Below, piece after piece: positions 7,219 through 11,041 of a DNA stretch of 11,041 nt. Both the position numbers and the translations under genes were made by a program. Within the stretch, counting starts at the first letter, position 1, and each line of letters opens with the position of its first letter. Source of the DNA: DASZMJ01 sp035551935 (lineage in GTDB: Bacteria; Planctomycetota; Planctomycetia; Isosphaerales; Isosphaeraceae); the NCBI GenBank assembly GCA_035551935.1, contig DASZMJ010000173.1, positions 1 to 11,041 of the forward strand, read 5' to 3'. The notes under the pieces were generated by a model. That model saw only the letters and a list, made by a program, of their open reading frames with translations, did not search any database and had not been told where the DNA came from.

Positions 7219-7248
7219 CGAGCATCGGGAGGACGTGGCTCCCGCTCG
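7219..7248 (+). other. Putative leader hairpin ahead of the small gene
   Basis: CGAG (7219-7222) pairs with CTCG (7245-7248), and CGGGAG (7226-7231) pairs with CTCCCG (7239-7244). This gives a 10-bp stem with a 3-nt bulge (CAT) and a 7-nt loop. It would form at the very 5' end of the predicted transcript and leaves the GGAGGG ribosome site at 7261-7266 unpaired. A 5'-end stability element or protein-binding site is possible; no known riboswitch is recognised. Confidence 0.35.
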
Positions 7249-7277
7249 ATCCTTGACCTCGGAGGGACGACTCACCC

Positions 7278-7667
7278 GTGCCCGCATCATCCGTCCGCGA
7301 TCTCTCCCGACAGTGGACCGGCCGACTGGCCCACTACCGCCGCCACCGGAACGACGAGCACCTCGACGCCCTGGTGGAGGAGGCTGTGCGCTACGGCGGC
7401 CTGCACCTGGAGAACGACCTCTCCGGGTCTGACTACTGGTCGAAGGCCCCGCTCGCCCGCCGCGTGGCCGTGCTGCTGTACCTGGTCGATCGCGGGGTCG
7501 TCGAGCGCGGGGTCCGCCAGGGCCGCGTGGTCTACGTCCCGACCGACGACGCCGAGACCTGGGCCGCCGCCCAGCCGACCCTTGTCTCCTACCTGGCGCC
7601 GACGCTCGAGCTGATCGCCTCCCTCCGCTCCGAGCTCACCCGCCGCGCCCGCCGCCTGACCTCCTGA
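7278..7667 (+). CDS. Small hypothetical protein, possibly winged-helix-like
   Basis: This encodes 129 residues from a GTG start. An in-frame TGA at 7254-7256 and a GGAGGG at 7261-7266 (11 nt ahead) leave this as the only sensible start. Codon use matches the neighbours, which supports a real gene. I do not recognise the family. The protein is soluble, with no signal peptide or membrane segment. The N-terminus is basic and helical (LSRQWTGRLAHYRRHRND). The centre, ARRVAVLLYLVDRG followed by VVERGVRQGRVVYVP, could be a recognition-type helix followed by a beta-hairpin wing. The C-terminus (about 95-129) is a long, probably amphipathic helix ending in basic RRARR. A small DNA-binding or adaptor protein fits this shape, but that is only inference. 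It is divergent from the MMPL gene, so regulation of that gene is one idea to test. Its right-hand neighbour is convergent. Confidence 0.75.
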   Translation: MPASSVRDLSRQWTGRLAHYRRHRNDEHLDALVEEAVRYGGLHLENDLSGSDYWSKAPLARRVAVLLYLVDRGVVERGVRQGRVVYVPTDDAETWAAAQPTLVSYLAPTLELIASLRSELTRRARRLTS

Positions 7668-7736
7668 GCCGCAGCCTTCCCTTCGCGGCACCTCGACCCC
7701 GCAACACCACGATCGAACGCCGCCCCTTGAGCCGAA

Positions 7737-7774
7737 TCTCGGCCCGGCCCGATTCCTCCAATCGGCCGCCGAGA
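7737..7774. terminator. Strong hairpin between convergent genes, candidate two-way terminator
   Basis: The left arm 7737-7754 pairs with the right arm 7760-7774 around the 5-nt loop CCTCC. The stem is 15 bp (7+4+4) with a 2-nt and a 1-nt bulge in the left arm. It lies 70 bp beyond the small gene's stop codon and 75 bp beyond the stop of the large repeat protein, almost exactly midway. No long U-tract follows on either strand, so it is not a textbook intrinsic terminator. Placement and stem strength still favour transcription ending, or 3'-end protection, from both sides. Confidence 0.5.
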
Positions 7775-7848
7775 CGCGATTTCGTCCCGGCTCGGAGGGG
7801 CGGCGATGACCTTTCACGCGACATCGCCTCCGACCGACTTTCCCACGC

Positions 7849-10800
7849 TCACGTGACGCTCTTCACGCCGGGCTCTATCGCCTGTGCCACGGGGTTCCCC
7901 CTGGGCCTCGACGGGGCGACCGCGACGCTCGGCGCGGCAGCGACGCGGGCCGCGGCCGGGGGCGCCGGCGTCGTCCTCGCCGCGGGCTGGGGCAGGGGCA
8001 GCGGGGGGATCGCGGCGGGCGTGACGTTCCAGGCCAGGGCAACCTCGGTCACGAGGTAGCTCCCGGGCACCACGCCCGGCTCGTCGAGGGCCGGCCGGCC
8101 CAGCGTCCAGGTCTGCTTCGTGCCCGACTGCGAGAGGTCGAGCCCGAACTGCGAACCGACCGCCCAGTACATGGCCAGGTCCGTCGTACCGTCGCCGTTG
8201 TAGTCGCCCGGGACCGGGACGTCGACGTAGGCGCCGCCGTAGGTGATGTCCCGCTCGGTGCCCGTCGTCGCCGAGAGGATGCGCCACTGCGAGGTGGCCG
8301 GCGCGTAGACCGCGATATCGGCCCTGCCGACGCCGTCGTAGTCGGCCGGCACCGGCTTGAAGCCGATGCCGCCCAGTACCGTGTGCGAGACGGCTCCGCT
8401 CGTCGTGTTCCTGATGTACCAGCCGCCCGTCGCCGGCACGTACACTCCCAGGTCGGTCGCTCCCTCGCCATCGTAGTCGGCGGGCACGGGGATCGACTGG
8501 CCGGGGAAGCCGAAGGTCCAGACAGAGACCGCGCCGGTCGCCTGGTCGGAGACGAACCATTGCGCCGTCGACGGCCGATAGACCGCCACCTCGGCGTGGC
8601 CGACGCCCGTGTAGTCGTCCGGCACGGGGATGTCACCCGGGCCGCCGAAGGTGTATCGACTCAAGGTGCCGTCCGCCGAATTGCGGATCAGCCACACCCC
8701 GGTCGAGGGCTGGAAGACGGCCAGGTCCGTCTTGCCATCCCCATTGTAGTCGGCCGGGACCGGCACGGCATTCGGGAGGCCGAAGGAGACCTGCGTGGTG
8801 GCGCCCGTCGCCGGGGAGAGGATCGACCAGACCTCGTCGAACGCGTCGTAGGTGATCAGGTCCGCATAACCATCGCCGAGGAAGTCGCCCTGCGTGGAGA
8901 GGACCTGGATCGCCATCGGCGGGCTCGCCGGGCCGATGTTCCCGGCCACGTCCTCGACGCGGGTCCGGTAGGTGAACGAGCCCACGAGGACCGTCGGGGT
9001 CGTGATCGTGTACGCCCCGCCCGGGTTCGACGCCATGGCGCCGGCCACGACGTTCCCCGCCGTGTCGAGAAGCTGTACGTAGCTCCCGGGCACCGCGAGG
9101 CCCGTTACGCGAATGTGGTGGTCCTGCGTCGTCCCGTCGCTCATGACTACCGCCCGGTCGGCCGCGACGATCGCCAGCGTCGGCGCGGGGGGAATCGCCG
9201 TGTCGATCGTCAACGCGAACGACGGGCTCGCCGGGCTGATATTCCCCGCCGCGTCGGTCGCCGTCGCGGTCACCGAGTACGTCCCATCGGCCAGCGCCGC
9301 GGCGAGCTGGATCGTGTACGTGCCGCCCGTTGCCGTCCCCGTGCCGACGACCGCCCCGCCGATGAGCAGCTTCACCGTCGCGCCCGCCTCGGCCGTGCCG
9401 GTCAGACGCGGCCCCGTGACGTTGGTGATCCCGTCACCCACGGCACCCGAGTCGTCCGCAAGGACCAGCCCCGTCGCGGCGGGCGCGGCGGGCGCGGTCG
9501 TGTCGATCGTCAGCGAGACCGGTGGGCTCGCGGCGCTGACGTTGCCCGCCGCGTCGGTCGCCGTCGCCGTCACGAGATAGATCCCGTCGGCGAGTGCTGC
9601 ATGAAGCAGGATCGTGTACGTGCCGCCTGCCGCGATGCCCGTGCCGACCGAAGCCCCAGCGATCGTGAGGTTGACCGTGGCGTTCGCCTCGGCCGAGCCG
9701 GTGAACCGCGGACGGTTGACGTTCGTGATCCCGTCGCCAACCGTTCCCGAGTCGTCGGCGGCATACAGCCCGAGCGTGGGCGCCGCGGGCGCTTTCGTGT
9801 CGATGGTCAGCGAGAACGCCGCGCTCGGGGCGCTCGTGTTCCCCGCCGCGTCGGTGGCCGTCGCGGTGATGGCATACGTCCCATCGGCCAGCGCGGGGCT
9901 CACCGCGATTGTATAGGTGCCGCCGGTCGCCGTCCCCGAGCCCGGGAGCGTCGTGCCGATGTAGAGCCGCACCGTCGAGCCCGCGGCCGCGGAGCCCGTC
10001 AGCCGGGGGGCGCTGACGTTCGTGATCCCGTCCCCGACGGCGCCCGAGTCGTCGGCCGCCAGCAGTGCCGGTGTCGACGGTGAGGCCGGCGCCGTCGAGT
10101 CGATCGTCAGCGAGAACGCGGCGCTGACGCTGCTCGTGTTCCCGGCGACGTCGGTGGCCGTCGCCGTCACCGAATAAGTCCCGTCGGCCAGCGCCAATGC
10201 CGGCTGGATCGCGTAGGCGCCCCCCGTCGCCACGGCCGTGCCCGCGAGGCTGCCGCCGATATAGAGCCTGACCATCGAGCCGGCCGCGGCGGTTCCCGTG
10301 ATGTGCGGCCAGTTGATGTTGGTGATCCCGTCGCCGACGGCGCCCGAGTCGTCGGACGCGAGCAGCGAGGGCACCGCGGGCGCGGCCGGGGCCGTCGTGT
10401 CAATCGTCAGGGAGAGGGGACCGCTCGCGACACTGACGTTCCCCGCGGCGTCCGTAGCGGTCGCGGTGACCGAATACGTCCCGTCGGCGAACGCAGCACT
10501 CGGCTGGATCGTGTAGACGCCCCCCGTCGCCACGCCCGTGCCGATCAGGGTGCCGGCGACATACAGCCGGACGGTCGCACCCGTCGCGGCGGTGCCGGTG
10601 AGACGAGGCCTGTCGACATTCGTGATGCCGTCGCCGGCCGCGCCCGAGTCGTCGGCCGCTAGCAGCGAGGGCACCGACGGCGCCGCGGGCGTCGCGGTGT
10701 CGATCGTCAGGACGAAGGCAGGGCCCGCGGCACTCACGTTGCCCGCCGCGTCGGTGGCCGTCGCGGTGACCGAGTACGTCCCGTCGGCCAGCGCCGCGTT

Positions 10801-11041
10801 GAGCTGGATCGTGTACGTCCCGCCGCTGGCCACGCCCGAGCCGACGACCGAGCCCGCGATCAGCAGCTTCACGGTCGACCCGGCCTCGGCCGAGCCGGTC
10901 AGGCGCGGCCGGTTGACGTTGGTGATGCCGTCGCCGACGACGCCCGAGTCGTCGCCCGCAAGGAGCGTCGGCGCCGGCGGCGCCGCTGGTGCCTTCGTGT
11001 CGATCGTCAGCGAGAACGCCGCGCTCGCCGCGCTCGCGTTG
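7849..11041 (-). CDS. Giant Ig-like / FG-GAP repeat protein, 5' end outside the window
   Basis: The frame is open from the right edge to the stop at 7849-7851, giving 1063 visible residues. The ATG at 10872 is inside a repeat and is not the start. Visible residues 1 to about 716 are bacterial Ig-like modules of the BapA type. Each starts near TAPAAP, carries DDSGAVGDGITN, then RPRLTGTA.AG.TV.L, G.YTIQ..AALADGTYSVTA and ends TATDAAGN.S......SLTIDT. Residues 717 to about 980 hold six FG-GAP/VCBS-like blades spaced 45-46 residues, each with a D-x-x-G-x-G loop and a VY.P....W core. The last ~80 residues are rich in Pro, Ala and Val. No LPXTG, Por-type sorting or autotransporter domain is seen at the C-terminus. 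Such proteins are normally secreted or surface-bound and act in adhesion or matrix building; the signal peptide and any catalytic domain would lie beyond the window. Domain assignment is firm; the function is inference. Confidence 0.93.
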   Translation of the reverse strand, partial: NASAASAAFSLTIDTKAPAAPPAPTLLAGDDSGVVGDGITNVNRPRLTGSAEAGSTVKLLIAGSVVGSGVASGGTYTIQLNAALADGTYSVTATATDAAGNVSAAGPAFVLTIDTATPAAPSVPSLLAADDSGAAGDGITNVDRPRLTGTAATGATVRLYVAGTLIGTGVATGGVYTIQPSAAFADGTYSVTATATDAAGNVSVASGPLSLTIDTTAPAAPAVPSLLASDDSGAVGDGITNINWPHITGTAAAGSMVRLYIGGSLAGTAVATGGAYAIQPALALADGTYSVTATATDVAGNTSSVSAAFSLTIDSTAPASPSTPALLAADDSGAVGDGITNVSAPRLTGSAAAGSTVRLYIGTTLPGSGTATGGTYTIAVSPALADGTYAITATATDAAGNTSAPSAAFSLTIDTKAPAAPTLGLYAADDSGTVGDGITNVNRPRFTGSAEANATVNLTIAGASVGTGIAAGGTYTILLHAALADGIYLVTATATDAAGNVSAASPPVSLTIDTTAPAAPAATGLVLADDSGAVGDGITNVTGPRLTGTAEAGATVKLLIGGAVVGTGTATGGTYTIQLAAALADGTYSVTATATDAAGNISPASPSFALTIDTAIPPAPTLAIVAADRAVVMSDGTTQDHHIRVTGLAVPGSYVQLLDTAGNVVAGAMASNPGGAYTITTPTVLVGSFTYRTRVEDVAGNIGPASPPMAIQVLSTQGDFLGDGYADLITYDAFDEVWSILSPATGATTQVSFGLPNAVPVPADYNGDGKTDLAVFQPSTGVWLIRNSADGTLSRYTFGGPGDIPVPDDYTGVGHAEVAVYRPSTAQWFVSDQATGAVSVWTFGFPGQSIPVPADYDGEGATDLGVYVPATGGWYIRNTTSGAVSHTVLGGIGFKPVPADYDGVGRADIAVYAPATSQWRILSATTGTERDITYGGAYVDVPVPGDYNGDGTTDLAMYWAVGSQFGLDLSQSGTKQTWTLGRPALDEPGVVPGSYLVTEVALAWNVTPAAIPPLPLPQPAARTTPAPPAAARVAAAPSVAVAPSRPRGNPVAQAIEPGVKSVT
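8150..8892 (-). repeat. Six FG-GAP/VCBS-like repeats (in-gene)
   Basis: The calcium-loop aspartates fall at visible residues 719, 764, 809, 855, 900 and 946, spacings of 45, 45, 46, 45 and 46. The loops read DFLGDGYAD, DYNGDGKTD, DYTGVGHAE, DYDGEGATD, DYDGVGRAD and DYNGDGTTD. The second and sixth fit the D-x-[DN]-G-D-G-x-x-D calcium pattern fully; the third is the most degraded. Six such units could form one beta-propeller-like or integrin-like domain, usually tied to carbohydrate or protein binding. Confidence 0.85.
8893..9199 (-). repeat. Divergent terminal Ig-like module (in-gene)
   Basis: This last Ig-like unit before the FG-GAP region keeps the frame of the family (a Pro-rich start, VTG.AVPGS.V.L, GGAYTI, then VEDVAGNIGPASPP). 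It has lost the DDSGAVGDGITN signature, replaced by ADRAVVMSDGTTQDHH. It is a capping or transition domain rather than a recent copy of the array. Confidence 0.7.
9200..11041 (-). repeat. Tandem ~300-bp repeats encoding Ig-like modules (in-gene)
   Basis: The block encoding LTID[TS] recurs at plus-strand positions 9200, 9500, 9797, 10097, 10397, 10697 and 10997. The periods are 300, 297, 300, 300, 300 and 300 bp. This gives six full or nearly full modules in the window, and the array continues past the right edge. Similarity is visible at DNA level, strongest around the DDSGAVGDGITN and TATATDAAGN codons. The 297-bp unit lacks one codon in its Pro-rich start (KAPAAPTLGLYAADD). This regularity points to expansion by unequal exchange or slippage and allows copy number to vary. 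Confidence 0.92.

Larger units (their letters stand above)
6955..7277. promoter_or_regulatory. Divergent intergenic region, 323 bp
   Basis: This gap separates the 5' ends of the MMPL gene (minus) and the small gene at 7278 (plus), so both promoters should be here. It contains AT-richer patches unlike its surroundings (about 7063-7098 and 7152-7215). It also has a TTGACA/TATCGT pair on the minus strand, a TATGAT box on the plus strand, and two perfect or near-perfect inverted repeats (7112-7128 and 7219-7248). No additional gene is convincing. Confidence 0.6.

Noticed and set aside
8383..10083. A 566-codon plus-strand frame opposite the Ig/FG-GAP gene
   Set aside because: It is a periodic Arg/Asp/Val-rich translation that only mirrors the repeats of the minus-strand gene.

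Overview
The window is very GC-rich, with strongly G/C-biased third codon positions. Antisense frames therefore stay open over kilobases without coding anything. It holds seven protein genes, two of them cut by the window edges. The GC content, mostly weak Shine-Dalgarno sites, a giant Ig/FG-GAP surface-type protein, tandem DUF4239 membrane proteins and an interspersed CGAAACGAAGCCAATCCC repeat together suggest a planctomycete, perhaps of the Isosphaeraceae. That assignment is inference; there is no rRNA or other marker gene here.

Layout. (1) 1-1059, plus strand: the C-terminal ~350 residues of a GT4-type glycosyltransferase whose start lies left of the window. (2) 1060-1484: a convergent intergenic region with candidate hairpins and four copies of an 18-bp direct repeat. 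(3) 1485-4408, minus strand: a close-packed unit of two paralogous four-helix membrane proteins (DUF4239 type) followed by a secreted TPR-like protein. A perfect TATAAT sits about 65 bp upstream of the first gene. (4) 4570-6954, minus strand: a full-length MMPL/RND transporter with both Asp-Tyr pairs intact. (5) 6955-7277: a divergent regulatory region with a candidate TTGACA-N18-TATCGT promoter for the transporter, a -10-like box for the rightward gene and two hairpins. (6) 7278-7667, plus strand: a small unrecognised protein. (7) 7668-7848: a convergent gap with a strong 15-bp hairpin, a candidate two-way terminator. (8) 7849-11041, minus strand: the C-terminal 1063 residues of a very large modular protein made of ~100-residue Ig-like repeats, then six FG-GAP-like repeats, then a Pro/Ala-rich tail.

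The window reads mainly as cell-envelope functions: sugar transfer, RND export, paired inner-membrane proteins with a secreted TPR partner, and a repetitive surface or secreted protein. I see no phage, transposase, tRNA, rRNA, CRISPR or recognisable defence system. The least explained parts are the DUF4239-DUF4239-TPR unit, the 18-bp repeat cluster and the small gene at 7278. None can be called a new system from sequence alone.
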